64,000 nucleotides of DNA from Talinum fruticosum (Eukaryota > Streptophyta > Magnoliopsida > Caryophyllales > Talinaceae), in contig JAITYX010000026.1 in the NCBI GenBank assembly GCA_021018815.1, positions 4,712,001-4,776,000 on the forward strand, read 5' to 3'. Below are positions 9,204 through 20,904 of this stretch, piece by piece; position 1 is the first letter of the stretch; the number at the start of each line of letters is the position of its first letter. The position numbers and the translations under genes were made by a program. Under the pieces are notes generated by a model. It saw only the letters and a program-made list of their open reading frames with translations, searched no databases and was not told where the DNA came from.

Positions 9204-11950
9204 ATAAAAGGCATTCCATACTTAGACAGAAACCTTGTTAGTGATATAAGTTTGATTTTTAAACTTGCTCGGAAAAGAGACTTGATATTTCATAGATCAC
9301 AGAGCAAGAGAAGACATGAGTCCGAGATACACGAAGTTATTAATGAAATGTAGTGATTTGAATGACAATGCTGAGCACGAAATCATATTGGATGGGAACT
9401 CGAAATACTTGCATTTAAGCAACGAACTCATAAACATTGGAGCGAAATGCATTTTCATTGCCTTCACAAAAAAATATTTACAAAGGGTGAGAGAGACTCC
9501 CCTAAACAAGACATCTAATTTTCTATCTATACTCCCTCTTGCCTTTCAGCAAAAAACAAGAACATGGGAAGAATACAACAAGAAGTACACGATGTCTAGA
9601 CAAAACCAAAAAAAAACATTGTAAATAAAAGACTAAGAGATTAAGGAGGGGATGGGTTTGTGCGAGTTGAAGAGGAAGGGCGAGTGGAGCGCCGGCGCTG
9701 ATAGGATCTTGACGATGTGCTTGAGCACGCTGGAGGGAGGACGGGGATCTCCGGCAAAGGCTCGGTTCTAAGTGGCTGACCGAGAACGAGGGGATCCAGA
9801 GGTTCATCCTCTTGTATCTCGTCAGCTGGAGGGGACTACTCAGGCGACCCGCCGGTGATTGTCCTTGTGCAGCAAGGTCTTCGACCCACTCATACTGTTG
9901 TCCGAGCTTATCACTTCCGGTTGAGCTTTAGGAGCACTTAGACCCTCAGTTGTTGCTCCTTGTTCTTCCTGTTGTGCCTCCCCTTGGCCGAGAAGGAGCT
10001 GCCTCAGCTGTAGGCTCCTCGGCTTCGCTTCTTCTTGATCTTCTTCGTCACCCTCTCCTCTATCTAAGGAGGTCTTGGCCGAGGCTCGAGGACTCTTCAA
10101 ATGTGTCCGAGTCGCCTTGGTCCTGAGCTGCCTTGGACAGTCTCTCTGGAGAAGCTCTAACAGCTCCCTTTTCTCCTTTACCGGGGCCTTCATCTCAATG
10201 AGCGGAGTCCTGCTTGCTCTCGGATTTGAGGCGGGCGGTTTTCGGTTTATGGTCATAGGCTGAAAGATAGTCTTGAATAACCGGAGTATGTCCTTGAATT
10301 CCAAGGACACGAGGCTGATTTTGTCCATGAAGGCGAGAGGACAAAATGGAAGAGAGAGACTTAGAAACACCTGAGGTGGAAGCACCACCAGGTGGGGCGG
10401 GAAGAGAAAGGGGGTATATTTACGAGTCCGACGTGAAGAAGATAGCCTCGGCTTTGAGTCGTGTACCCGGATACCGGGTTGGGTCTCCTGGTATCCATAC
10501 CCCTGAAGTTCCTTTTTGCCGACAACAATGGCAGCCTCGAAACAGCGTTTGGGTCCGAGGGAAGAGGAACTTTGAATTGTTTGAAAACATGGGTGAGAAG
10601 AGCACCAAAAGGAAGAGGGGTGTTCTTCTTGTTTTGGAATTGAGCTGGCATAGCTGCCATTTGCTCAATTATGGAGGGAAAGAGGTCTACTTCGTAGCCC
10701 TCGAGAATGTCAAAAAGAGCTTTAAGGTGCTTGGAGTTGGGGTTCTCCTTGCTAGAGTGCTTGAGAGAAGAATGTTCTCATCAGCAAGAAACACAGAAGA
10801 CGTGCTTCGATCCGAGCTGAGTCACGGAAAAATTTTGCGTGACCCGGGGAACTCTTTGGCATACTTTTCAAAGAAGTCGTCAGCAACCTTAGTGAAAGGA
10901 ATTGGATTGCTTGTTCAAGAAAAGAGAAGAGACCTTGAACAGATGATGGAGAAGGGAAGTGTTAATGTGAGCTGTTATGTTCGAACCCTGGAGGTTAGAA
11001 TACCTTCGGAGCTGGTGAGATGTGTGTAAAACTCGGATACGAGTTCAAGGTAAATGAACTCGCTGAAACAAAGAAAATTATAAACCCGGTGGATTGGATG
11101 TGAGGCAACCACGAAAATTTGGTGGTTGGGAAGAACTTATCATCCAGCGCAAGATCTTTGGGTGACAATAGGTTTAGAATTTGAGGGGCCTTTTTGGCTT
11201 TTGGTTTGGGGTTTCTTTATCGTAGAGCCAAGAAAGTCGGGATGAGAGCCTCTTTTTGTCATTTTTGAGTAAAAAAAGAGAGTAGGAAGGCTTGAGAAGG
11301 ATGAGGAAAGAAGAACTCGAAGAGAGCAAAAAAAAAATAAAGGAGTAGAAGAAAGAGTTGAGAGCAAGCGAGCTTACTTGAGATGATCTTCACGAAGCTT
11401 GAAAATACCGAAGTCGCTGAAGAGGCGAGAGAGCTTGTGCGCGAAGTTTTGATTTCGAGTGAGGGAGTAAGTGAAAAGTAAAGTAACGAAATGAAGGAGA
11501 ATAGTCGCTATTTATAGGAAAATAAACGTCCTTCGATATCCGTTCGACTCGGCTCTTTCAGCGATCACTTCGACCGGTGTGACGGTTCTCTCCTCAACGG
11601 TTAGAATTCCGGTGGTTTGTCTCTCAACGGCTAGTTGTTTGATCACAGCGTACAGAAAAAAAATTTTGAAAATAAATTCTGAAATTCTCCACTCATCTAG
11701 AGATGATTTCGGAAGATTGATGTCCATTTTTTTCAAAATCTAAGTCGACTCCGCTCGGTTTTCGAGTGACTCAAAAGCTGGAAGTAAATAATAACTATTG
11801 GCTCGGTATCACTAAGTCAACTGAACTGATGGTTACTAATGAATTGTAAGCACATAACCCATAATCATGCAAAGAAGTTTTCACATAGAAAGCACATAAT
11901 TATGCATTTAACATACCAAGCTCATTCCTAATAAAACAAAATTGATTCTC
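9204..11950 (-). pseudogene. Degenerate extra (env-like) region of the SIRE-like element
   Basis: SIRE-group copia elements commonly have a third frame between pol and the 3' LTR. Here the minus strand shows dispersed open pieces: 11264-11140 starts MTKRGSHPDF with a basic, proline-rich stretch; near 11010-11080 ELVSEFYTHLTSSEG recalls the LVxEFY motif of env-like/transposon proteins in this position; 10690-10361 includes LFPSIIEQMAAMP and LPFGALLTHVFKQF; and 10388-9840 is a 182-residue acidic and glutamine-rich tail. Several frameshifts separate them, so no protein is made as it stands. Assignment as the lineage's extra frame is by position and one weak motif. Opposite-strand frames at 9316-9624 and 10346-11029 are shadows. 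Confidence 0.5.
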
Positions 11951-12595
11951 ACCAAGAAGCTTAGTAAAGATAGTAGCTAGTTGAAGATTGGTAGGAATGA
12001 AATTTAGTTCAATATCACCTTTCTCAGAATAGTCTCTTAAGAAATGATACCGACCTCAATATGCTTTGTCTTTGAGTGTTGAACTGGATTTTTGGTGATG
12101 TTAATTGCACTCTAATTGTCACACTTGATTGGAACCGATTTGAAAGAAAGTCCAAGATCTCTCGAGTGTTGCTTTATCCATAAGATACGAGCGCAGCATG
12201 CTCCAGACTGCAATATACTCAGCCTCTGCGGTTGATAGAGCTACTGAGTTTTGCTTCTTTGAGTGCCAAGATATTAAGGATTGGCCCAGAAATTGGCAAG
12301 CTCCTGAAGTACTTTTCTATCAACTTTTTATCCAGCATAATCAGCATCCGAGTATCCAGTGAGAGTCATGTCTCGAGTCTCTTGAGTACCACTGACCTAA
12401 ATTCTAAGTCCCTGTAAGATATCTAAATATTCTCTTCACCGCAGTGAGATGTGATTTTTAGGATTAGCTTGAAATCTTTCACATAGACAGACACTAAACA
12501 TTATGTCCGGTCTACTCGAAGTAAGATATAGCAAAGATCCAATCATACCTCGATAGAGTTTCGATCTATTGCTTTACCTTTCTCGTCTAAGTCAA
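11951..12595 (-). pseudogene. Copia RNase H, frameshifted
   Basis: RNase H removes RNA from the RNA-DNA hybrid. The minus strand shows the landmarks SWHSKKQNSVALSTAEAEYIA (about 12190-12260), where the glutamate of AEAEY is catalytic, then KHIEVRYHFLRD-like text and NLQLATIFTK near 11980. Stops and frameshifts are scattered throughout. It directly follows reverse transcriptase, as in all copia elements. Confidence 0.75.
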
Positions 12596-13360
12596 GTTTT
12601 ATGGTGCTTTGCTCATAAGTGTAGCTATGTGCTTTGCATCTTGGAGTTTATATTTTTCAACAGACTCCTTGGTGTACTTTGATTGATGGACATAGATTCC
12701 ATCTTTGTCTTGCTTGATTTGTAGACCAAGGAAGAAATTGAGTTCTCCCATCATACTCATTTGAAATTCTGTCTCATTAACTCGGAAAAGTCTCGACACG
12801 AGAATTTCATTAGTAGCTCCAAAAATTATATCATCAATATATATCCGAGCAATAAGGAAATCTTTCCCTTTGGTTTTATAAAGAGAGTCTTGTCAATCTG
12901 ACCTCTCTAAAATCATTTTGAACCAAGAAATTGCTCGAGTCTTTCGTACCAAGCTCCGGGAGCTTGCTTAAGACCATAAAGAGCTTTTTGAAGTTTGAAA
13001 ACATGATTTGGAAATTCGAGTTTTCAAATCCAGGGGCTGCTCGACATAGACTTCCTCTTCGATAAAACCATTGAAAAAAGCACACTTGATATCCATTTGA
13101 TATAACTTGATATTCATGCTAGATGCAAATGCCAATAGGATTCTAATGGCTTCAATTATGGCAACGAGTGCAAAGTTTTCCCCACAATCAATCCCTTCTT
13201 CCTTATTGTAACCTTGAGCCACAAGTCTAGCCTTATTTCGACTACCAACCCACCTTCATCCAGTTTGTTCTTGAAAACCCATTTGGTTCCTATTACTGGG
13301 TGGTCAAAAGGTCGTTTGGTCAAAGTCCGAGACTTGGTTTCTTTCGAATTGATTGAGTTC
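12596..13360 (-). pseudogene. Copia reverse transcriptase, frameshifted
   Basis: This polymerase copies element RNA to DNA. The minus strand contains WVFKNKLDE near 13260, LVAQGYNKEEGIDC, MDIKCAFFNG (an expected aspartate is in MDIK; copia usually has MDVKTAFLNG), [17 protein letters not shown] near 12960, and the catalytic YIDD within RIYIDDIIFG (12822-12850). After this come FFLGLQIKQ and IYVHQSKYTKE. The reading frame shifts at about 13010 and 12890, so the copy is dead although the YIDD box survives. Confidence 0.85.
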
Positions 13361-13666
13361 CTCTTGCATGGCCTCTACATATTCGAGGTTCATTTAGGGC
13401 CTCTAGTGCATTTTGGGCTCGAGTTAATGAAATGAATGCAGTGAATGCACATAGATTCTGAAGAGAGGAACGAGTTCTTACCCCACTATTGATATCGGAT
13501 AATATGTTCTCTAGTGGATGACTAGAAGCATACTTGAATGCTTTACTGTTCTCTTATTCACCGGATGTGTAAGCTGAATTGATTGACCTTCGGAAGTTTG
13601 TTCCGAGTGGACTTGTTCATCGGTTTGTCCTTCATCATTCTGAGCTGGTTCTTGAATTGTCTCATT

Positions 13667-14690
13667 CTAAGTCACTTTGTTCTTAGTGACTTCATTCTGA
13701 GCTGGTTGAGTTTGATTCCTGATAGGCTCATTTTTGTCAAGGTCATCATCTCTGCTGAGCTTCGGATCTGAGAATGATGATTCACTGGGTCTTTCCTGTT
13801 CAATCTCATCAAACACAATGTGGATGCTTTCTTCCACTTTATTAGTTTTCTTATTGGAAATACAATAAGCTTTACTATGAGATGAATAACCCGGAAAAAT
13901 ACCTTCATCTGACCGAGCATCAAACTTGGTCGAGGTGATCCTTACCATTATTATGAACAAAGCATTTACATCCAAAAGGTTTGAAATAGGAAATATTGGG
14001 TTTCCTCCTTTGTAGAGCTCATAAGGTGTTTTCTTCAAAATGGGCTCGATGAGGCATCTGTTCAACGTGTAGTTAGGCTGTGTTGACTGCCTCAGCCCAG
14101 AAATAGTAGGGTAGATTGTGCTCAATCATCATTGTCCTAGCTATTTCTTCAAGAGTTCTGTTCTTTCTCTCCACTACTCCATTTTGTTGAGGAGTTCTTG
14201 GTGCTGAGAAGTTGTGAGAGATACCATTCTTGTCGCAAAACTCCGAGAATTCCGAGTAGTCAAACTCCCTTCCATGGTCGGTTCGGATTCTCCGGATCTG
14301 AGTCCGAGACTCAACTTGGATTTTTCTACAGAGCTTGCTGAACTCCTTGAATGCTTTATTTTTGTGCTTAAGAAAACACACCCAGGTAAATCGTGAGTAA
14401 TCATCAATAATAACGAGTACATATGATTTACCTCCGAGGCTCTTAACAGGATTTCACCACATAAGTCCATATGTAGCAGTTCAAGCACTTTGGATGTGGA
14501 AGCTGTCTTCGAGGATTTGAATGATGATCTGACTTGTTTCCTTCTTATGCAGGCTTCACAAACTTTGTCTCTCTTGAAAGCACAATTGGGCAATCCTCTG
14601 ACTAAACCATGAGATGCCAATTTCTTAATAATATGCATGCTAACATGGCCTAATCTACGATGCCATTTCCATGAGTCAACATGAAGTGAT
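13667..14690 (-). pseudogene. Copia integrase, frameshifted
   Basis: The pre-integrase zinc finger is visible as LGHVSMHIIKKLA and CEACIRRKQ (14560-14650). Core landmarks are HMDLCG (first aspartate), IRTDHGREF (second aspartate, about 14270) and PQQNGVVERKNRTLEEIAR (glutamate, about 14160-14190). A frame change separates the first core aspartate from the second. Downstream FPGYSSHSKAYCISNKKTNKV (about 13830-13900) is the usual copia integrase tail, followed by an acidic linker to reverse transcriptase. Confidence 0.85.
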
Positions 14691-14694
14691 GCTT

Positions 14695-15066
14695 TTAAAC
14701 AAGATAAATTCTGACTCGGGTCGAAAGAGGAATAATATACGTGTTACTCGATCTCTTACCTGAGAGTTTAATCTCCTTAGTAGTGTCATCAAAAATGTAA
14801 CAATTGGTTTGAGTGAATCTTACCTCTTGACCTTTATCACATAGTTGAGAGATGTTAACCAAGTTGTACTTTAATCCTTTGACAAGGTAAACCGGGCTGA
14901 CCAGATTGCTTCCCTTTCCAATCTTGCCTATCCCAATTATCTTGCCTTTGCTTGTCATCTCCAAAAGTGACTTTTCCACCTTTGTACTCCTCTAACTCAA
15001 AAAATAGTCCCGAGTCTCTCGACATATGGCGTGAGCATCCACTATCAAAGTACCAATGTCCTTTTG
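14695..15066 (-). pseudogene. Copia aspartic protease
   Basis: The active-site box reads WYFDSGCSRHM at 15023-15058, the standard copia form of the D-S/T-G motif. The C-terminal part GLKYNLVNISQLCDKG lies at 14850-14890 in another frame, so at least one frameshift lies between. It cleaves the Gag-Pol polyprotein in active relatives. Confidence 0.8.
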
Positions 15067-15915
15067 ATCTTTTCTAAGTGACCTGCACAACAGAGACAAG
15101 CTAACCCTTCTCACTTCCTCTAATGAACCCAGTAACACTCTTTACTATGGTCCTTTTCTGAGTAAGAAGGTTTTTCGAAACCCAAATTTGAATGACTTTG
15201 GGCTTAGTCCGATTTTGAGTCTTCCGTTTAAAGAACTGAGTCCGTGTCTCTTTCTTTTGAGAGGTTTTTCTTTTTAAAAACGATGGAGATGGTTTTCTCC
15301 TATAAACTAGTATGGGCTCAGTCCTTCTTTCATTCTTATGAATGGGACCATGCTTAGCTTTCCTGAGCTTTACAGTTCCGGAATCTTTCTTGAAAAGTTC
15401 TTAGTAGGAATTGGATTCCTCCTCTTTGTTAAAACCAAGACCTTCTTTTCTGAAGGAGACACATTGAGATCCCAAGAGCATGTTAAGGTTTTTCGGACCT
15501 TGAGTAAACTTTAAAACAAGATCTTAAGACTCATTGAGCTTTTGCTTTAGCTACTCATTTTCTCTTCGAGTGACTCAGACTCAAGCTCATTGATTTGAGC
15601 ACTCATCTTGAGTTCTCCGAGTGTGAGTCTCGGTTTTCCAACTCATCTTTTAAAGAAATGCTCTCAGAGGAAATTGACTCAAGTTGTTCTTTAAAGTGAG
15701 AAGAATCGGAATTGGACTTTTCTTCCAAAGTGAAAATATACTTGGCCAAATCAACTTTGCAGAATTTGAGAAAGTACCCAATTACCTCTTAAGGATTAGC
15801 TTCCTCATTGTCCGATTGATCCGAGTCCGACTCTGTTTCGCTTCGAGTCGGAAAGTGTCATCGGACACTTTGAGTCATCCGAGTCCTCGTCATCTTCCGA
15901 TGAGTCCTCGTCACT
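15067..15915 (-). other. Gag-protease linker of the SIRE-like element
   Basis: This stretch is rich in serine, acidic and lysine codons on the minus strand (for example SDDSD-like runs at 15830-15910) and broken by stops. In SIRE elements the region after the zinc knuckle is a long low-complexity linker. No conserved domain is readable. Confidence 0.5.
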
Positions 15916-16908
15916 CTATGTGGCCATCGTAGCCTTTTTCTTCCTTCTGTCCCTTTTTCTCTTGGGATAGTCCTTGACTATGTGTTCCTTGCTGCCACAT
16001 TCAAAACATCCAAAGTTCTTAGTCAAAGATAACTTTGAAGGGGAAGAGTATTTACCTTTTCTATCCTTCTTATCTTTCTTGTAGAACTCTTCTTTTGGCT
16101 TCTTATCCCATTTCTTGTGCTTCATCATTCTCTTGAAGCCTCTATCAATAAGTGTCATGGGATCTTCTTTTGAGTCGAAGAACTCGAGATCTTCTTCTCT
16201 GGTTTCGAGGCTTTCACGCAATGTTCTTTTTGGTGCTCGACCTCCGCATCCTCCTCATCCAGGTGGATCTCATGGGTGAGAAGCTTCCCAATGAGTTCGT
16301 CCGGCTTCGGTAGAGATAGGTTCTAAGCCTCTTCGATAGTTGTCACCTTGGGACCCCATCTTTTCTTGGGTAGGCTTCGAGTATCTTTCGCACATTTCCT
16401 CGTGGGAGATCTTTTTACCCAGAGATTTGAGATTATTGGTAATCTCTGTAAATCGAATAAACATCCGAGTGATGTTTTCTTCGGCTCCATCTTGAATAGC
16501 TCATATTTGTGAAGATATTGGCTTATCTTCGCTTGTCCGACTTGGCTTGTACCTTCATAGGTGTTGACCAGGGTGTCCCACACTTCTTTGGCTATATCAC
16601 AAATAGACACTCGGTTATATTCTTCCGAACTGATGGTGCACATAAGAATGTTCATAGCCTTGAAGTTCTTTCCGAACTTTTCAGCTTCATCAGCTGTGAA
16701 CTCAGCCTTTGTTTTGGGCACAGTTCTTGTTTCTTCTCTCCTCATGGGGAGGTAGTTTCCTTCTTGTATGATGTTCCGGACATCTTCATCGTGATCCAGG
16801 AGGAAACATTCCATGAGTTTCTTCCGAGTGCACAAAGTTGGATCCTTTGAACTTTGGTGGTCCAGTGGAAGATCTTCCTTCATCGAACTCTCCATTGTTC
16901 CGAGCCAT
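15916..16908 (-). pseudogene. gag: Copia gag with zinc knuckle, frameshifted
   Basis: A start at 16908-16906 opens MARNNGEFDEG, the usual SIRE gag beginning. The UBN2-type gag domain follows, with MECFLLDHDEDV, KAMNILMCTIS and VWDTLVNTYEG, then FTEITNNLKSLGKKI and RSLPKKRWGPKV. Frames switch near 16850, 16470 and 16390. The C-terminal part (16221-15916) contains KHKKWDKKPKEEFYKKD and a zinc knuckle CFECGSKEHIVKDY, in which the last cysteine of CX2CX4HX4C has become tyrosine. Confidence 0.85.
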
Positions 16909-16948
16909 TTGATCTTTAAACCTTTGGATGGTTAGATCCTTTTTAAAA

Positions 16949-16967
16949 GGCTAGGCTCGATACCAAT
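16949..16967 (-). other. Primer-binding site of the SIRE-like element (variant)
   Basis: Just inside the LTR end the minus strand reads ATTGGTATCGAGCCTAGCC. The copia standard, complementary to initiator tRNA-Met, is TGGTATCAGAGCC; two bases (AG) are missing. Position is right, so this is the primer site, damaged or variant. Confidence 0.75.
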
Positions 16968-18245
16968 TGAAAGTTAGCTTTTGGAGAGACTAAGTCACCC
17001 TAGAGGAGGGGTGAATAGGGTGATGATGAAATTTGCTTCTAATTAAAGAATAAATTCGTCTAAGTAGAGTTGGAGTCATGGATTAACTCGGAAAAGACCT
17101 GACTCAGAAATCGGTAAAGAATATAGAATCAGAGTTGACCGAACAAGTACATAATCTTAGTCTAGAATGTACTCAAAAGCTGGTAACATAGAAAGTACGT
17201 GGAAACCCTCCTGGGGCGGAAAACCACGGACCGTACTAATCCAAGCACGAAGTCAAATCCACTATTTTGAATCCACAAAATACAGTAGGTCGACTCAACC
17301 CGAGTTGCTCCCTTAGACAACTCCTTACAAGTTTTTCCTAGACTTAGAAATTCCCTTATCTAATCTAGTACTTCCTAGCTGAGATAACCCTTACAGCTAG
17401 GGACAAGCGAGCTGAGTTAACCTTTACAGCTCGGTCAAGGGACCTTACTTAGAGAGTAAGAAGAGAGTTTGTAACTGAGTACAAGACCTTACAACTCATA
17501 ATATAATGAATTACAGAATTGGAGTTGTAAGTAGAAGATTGAGAATGAATACAATGACTTTTGATCAAGTATGTATTTTACAATTGGTTCAGCAATCTCC
17601 AAGTCTTGAGAGTTGGCTTCTATTAATAGATGACCAAGCAGCTTAGCCGTTGTGTCCATCCTCTGACTGGAAGTTCCTTTATGACCGTTGTGAAGGATTT
17701 TCCGAGTCACTCGGAAAATATCCGTTGAAATATGAACGTTAGACAACGGCTCTTAACTCCCTTGGAAGTGCCTAAAACCACTGGCGGTGTCTTGAAAAAT
17801 AAGGTGGAAACCACCGTTGAGCTTGGTGCTGCAGATTTCCAGTTTAGAAACAGACAACCATGACACGAGTGTCCGGGGCTAGGTCGGAAGTGGAAAAAGC
17901 CTTGTCTGCTGGTGATTTGACGTTTTGAAGCGGGTTACTTTTGTAATTCAAAATTAGGATAGCCTCGTTTGAATCACCTACAAAAGTAAATCAATTTGGT
18001 TCTCAAAGTATAAAATACTTTGGTCCAATATTAGACACGAGATAATAATATAATTAAGATAATTAAGTGACTAATTATCCGGGTCGGAAAAGGAATGGAA
18101 TTTTATAAGTCTAATATTCATAATACTCAAAATTCCATCCGAGTCGAGTCTAAAAGAGAATCAACTTAAATAAAGAATATCGGAGGGAATAAACTCGGTC
18201 TAGACTAAGCATGATTCAAACTAGAAGCGCTAACTCTTACAGAAT
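16968..18245 (-). repeat. 5' LTR of the SIRE-like element, truncated
   Basis: It aligns with 7598-8870 of the complete LTR but stops at about 18245, after AGAAGCGCTAACTCTTACAG. About 320 bases of the LTR's upstream end are missing, including the expected TGAAGACTT start. The sequence beyond belongs to a CACTA transposon on the other strand, so the junction came from deletion or recombination and not from simple insertion. Confidence 0.85.
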
Positions 18246-18345
18246 GGTTTTGAGAGAAGGTTAGTGTATTGATGTTGTGTTGCGAGTGGTTTAAATATGT
18301 ATTACATTTTCATTAACTTATATTTTAATGGCGTAGGTTTTTCAT

Positions 18346-19066
18346 TTGAATGAGAACAATGGAGTAATTAAAAGTTTGGCACTTGGTCCAAAGAAGGATG
18401 TGCGTAGTTTTAACCATTATTACATAAATAATTACAACTTTCACACCTATAAATACGGTCAAAACAAGGCCAGTATGAACTATGGGGTATCCGTGAAAGG
18501 GGTAGATGACATTCATCATTATGGCATTCTTCAAGAGGTGATTGAGTTAGAGTATGTTAGGGATTCTCGCTCTTACAAGACGGTTTTGTTCAAATGTGAA
18601 TGGTTTGATTCTATAAGGGGTATTAATATACACGAACAATATAAATTAGTGGATGTCAACCATACAAAGAAGTGCCCAAAGTATGATCCATTTGTACTGG
18701 CATCCCAAGCTATGCAAGTGTATTTTACCCCTTATCCAAGTATAAGGAACGATAGAAACCAATGGTGGGCGGTGATTAAGATAAAACCAAGATCAACCAT
18801 TGAAGCACCACTCAATGATACAGACATTCCAAGAGGATACTAATGAAAATCCTCCTACTTTGTGTGAGTTCGAAGGAGTCCAAGAAGGATTTGAAAATGA
18901 ACTTGAGGACATAATTGAAGAGGAAGCTAATGAAGTCGATTTCAATGCTGAAAACGAGGATGATAATTTTGAAAGGGAGGCAGATGATGACAGTCTTTTA
19001 TTGTATAATGACATTGATGATGACATTGTAGCTAATGATGATGATGATTTTGAAGTAATATTGTAA
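18346..19066 (+). pseudogene. CACTA transposase (TNPD/tnp2) C-terminal part, DUF4216
   Basis: 18346-18843 encodes a DUF4216 domain, the C-terminal module of CACTA transposases. Landmarks are LALGPKKDVRSFNHYYINNYNFHT, HHYGILQEVIELEY, LFKCEWFD, DPFVLASQAMQVY and WWAVIKIKPR. A splice acceptor (GGCGTAG) just upstream suggests the 5' exon lay in the deleted part. The D/E-rich tail typical of this protein (18840-19066, ending EVIL) is in another frame, so one frameshift lies at about 18820-18840. The catalytic Transposase_21 domain is absent. Confidence 0.85.
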
Positions 19067-19200
19067 TCTCGTGACATTGATAACCAACGATCTATGTTAT
19101 GATTTTGATGTATGTTTTGATTTTTTGTGTATATTAATTAATTTTTAAATATATATACTTAAATTCTCTTTGCATGACATTATTCATTGTATATACAAGT

Positions 19201-20630
19201 ATGCCTCGAACAAAAGGTTTTGCGCTAAATCATGGTGCGCCTACTTCGGTTCCGATTCTAATGTTGGGGCTGATCATGCTATAGTCCGGACTCAATCATC
19301 ATCATCACAGGGAGATAGCTCACAACAAGGGGCAGCTTGCGGGAAGAGAGTTTTGGCAAAGGATGATGATAACTGCTGGTATGTCTCAGTAATTTGGTTT
19401 ATTTTTCGTATTCTTTGGGTAGTTTTAACTTAATAATTTTATTGCAGGTTCACTAAGTCGAAGTTGTCACGAGCTATATCGGATGATATCAAGAGTTTCT
19501 ACAATGGCCAGTGCACATGTTTATCAAATCTCCCTAAAGAAGAGTTACAACTTTTGTGGAGGACTTTTGAGGTAAAAAACTTGAAAACAATTGGATATAT
19601 ATGAGTACTTTTTAATATTTTCAATTTATGTTTGTTAATATTTGTATAAAACAGGGTAAGTATACTTGGGCTCCAGAACTTTCTCAAGAAATCTATGTAG
19701 AGTGGAAGAAGAAAGTTGGTAAAAATTTGAGGAATTTAGCGAGCAAGGCTGGAAAAAGGCCCGATGATAAACCAATAACTTGGTTGTCGGATGAGGGGCG
19801 AGAGAGGTTGAAGGGGCTAAGAAGTACCTCTGAATTTCAAAAAAATCTACCCAATGCTTTAAGAATAGGACAGAAGGCCCAAAAGCGGGAACCTTACATA
19901 GTCAAGGGTCGGTCTCAACCGCAGATCTCGCAGTCCAAATGGTATAAACTCTAGTATTTTGGTTTTCTTTCATTTTATACACATAATTTAGTTTGTGTAA
20001 CTTTATTGCATATTTTTATGTCTAGATTAAGGAAGGGAAGAATCCTACTCCATCTGCATTGTTTGTGAGGAGTCGTAGTAAGGATGATGCTCAATCTGGA
20101 AAGGTTTTTGTCGATGACCGGTCCAAATCTCTGTGGGTAAGAATATTATCTCCATAAACCTTTACAAGCAAATAGAGTGAAATGGACAATTGTAGGGGAT
20201 ATTCATATTGAATGTACAATGGATGCTTTCCCTTTTGCAAGAAAAATATGAAGCGATTAGAGCCGAGCGTGGTAGTCGGGAGGGGACAAAGAGGCGAGAC
20301 CCTCTACTATGAGGTGTCGGGTGGATGGAGCAAAAATCAACCATCTATGGATTGGGTAATTCCGCAACAATGTTCTACGAGAAGCCTATCGCCTCGACAT
20401 CCTCTACGAGTGCTACCTACAATTCCTCGGCTTATTCTCGGCTACAATCACAACTTCAATCAACCCAAGAACAACTTGATCAGCAAAGAAAATTAACCGA
20501 GAGTCATCAAAAAGCCATGGAAGAGCAAAGAAAAATGGTCGAGAGTCAGCAAAAAGCCATGGAAGAAGCAATGAAACTCATTCAAAACCTCCAATCACAA
20601 GTTGACAGGATGTCCGGTGGTTCTAACTAA
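19201..20630 (+). pseudogene. CACTA accessory protein (TNPA-like, Transposase_24 type), multi-exon
   Basis: A second CACTA gene follows TNPD. Plausible exons with GT/AG borders are 19201-19378, 19448-19571, 19655-19941, 20026-20136 and 20196-20630. Recognisable parts are FVDDRSKSLW (the FVDERS box of plant Ptta/En/Spm proteins), EVSGG, IYGLG and a C-terminal coiled coil with repeated QQKAMEEQRKMVESQQKAM. In the maize En/Spm system the partner protein binds subterminal repeats, and such repeats begin about 270 bp downstream here. Exon 1 has a frame problem (a stop after 28 codons from 19201), and another frame change lies near 20330, so it is not intact. Confidence 0.75.
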
Positions 20631-20904
20631 TTTCTTAGCATGGTTTGTTTATTGAACTTTGAATTGGTTTGTTTGTTGAATTACTTTGTTTAACTTTGAA
20701 CTGGTTTGTTGGATATTTGGTGGTTGTTAGGATGATGAATACTTGGTGGTTTGTGGATGATTGTGCAAAGAATGAATCACAATGTATTTGTGTATTCGTA
20801 TATTATCGTGTAGAGAAGAAGTCAGACATTTATGTAAATGTTTTGCAGGAAATATATGTAAAAACGGAATAGCAAATGTTCAAAAAGCTACGGCAAAATA
20901 ATGG

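Larger units (their letters stand above)
7598..18245 (-). mobile_element. SIRE/Maximus-like Ty1/copia retrotransposon, 5' LTR truncated
   Basis: On the minus strand the order is truncated 5' LTR (16968-18245), primer site, gag, protease, integrase, reverse transcriptase, RNase H, a long extra region, polypurine tract, and complete 3' LTR (7598-9189). The integrase-before-reverse-transcriptase order is diagnostic of copia. The gag wording and the roughly 2.7-kb region between RNase H and the 3' LTR point to the SIRE lineage, which often carries an env-like frame there. Over 8220-8395 versus 17588-17765 the LTRs differ at only a few positions, so insertion was fairly recent despite the many frame breaks. 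The five bases before the 3' LTR are CTCGG; the matching flank is lost at the other end. Confidence 0.85.

Noticed and set aside
9316..9624. 102-residue plus-strand open frame
   Set aside because: It is just inside the retroelement 3' region on the wrong strand, with no family resemblance.
10346..11029. 227-residue plus-strand open frame
   Set aside because: It lies opposite the degenerate extra region of the minus-strand SIRE-like element and shows no recognisable domain.
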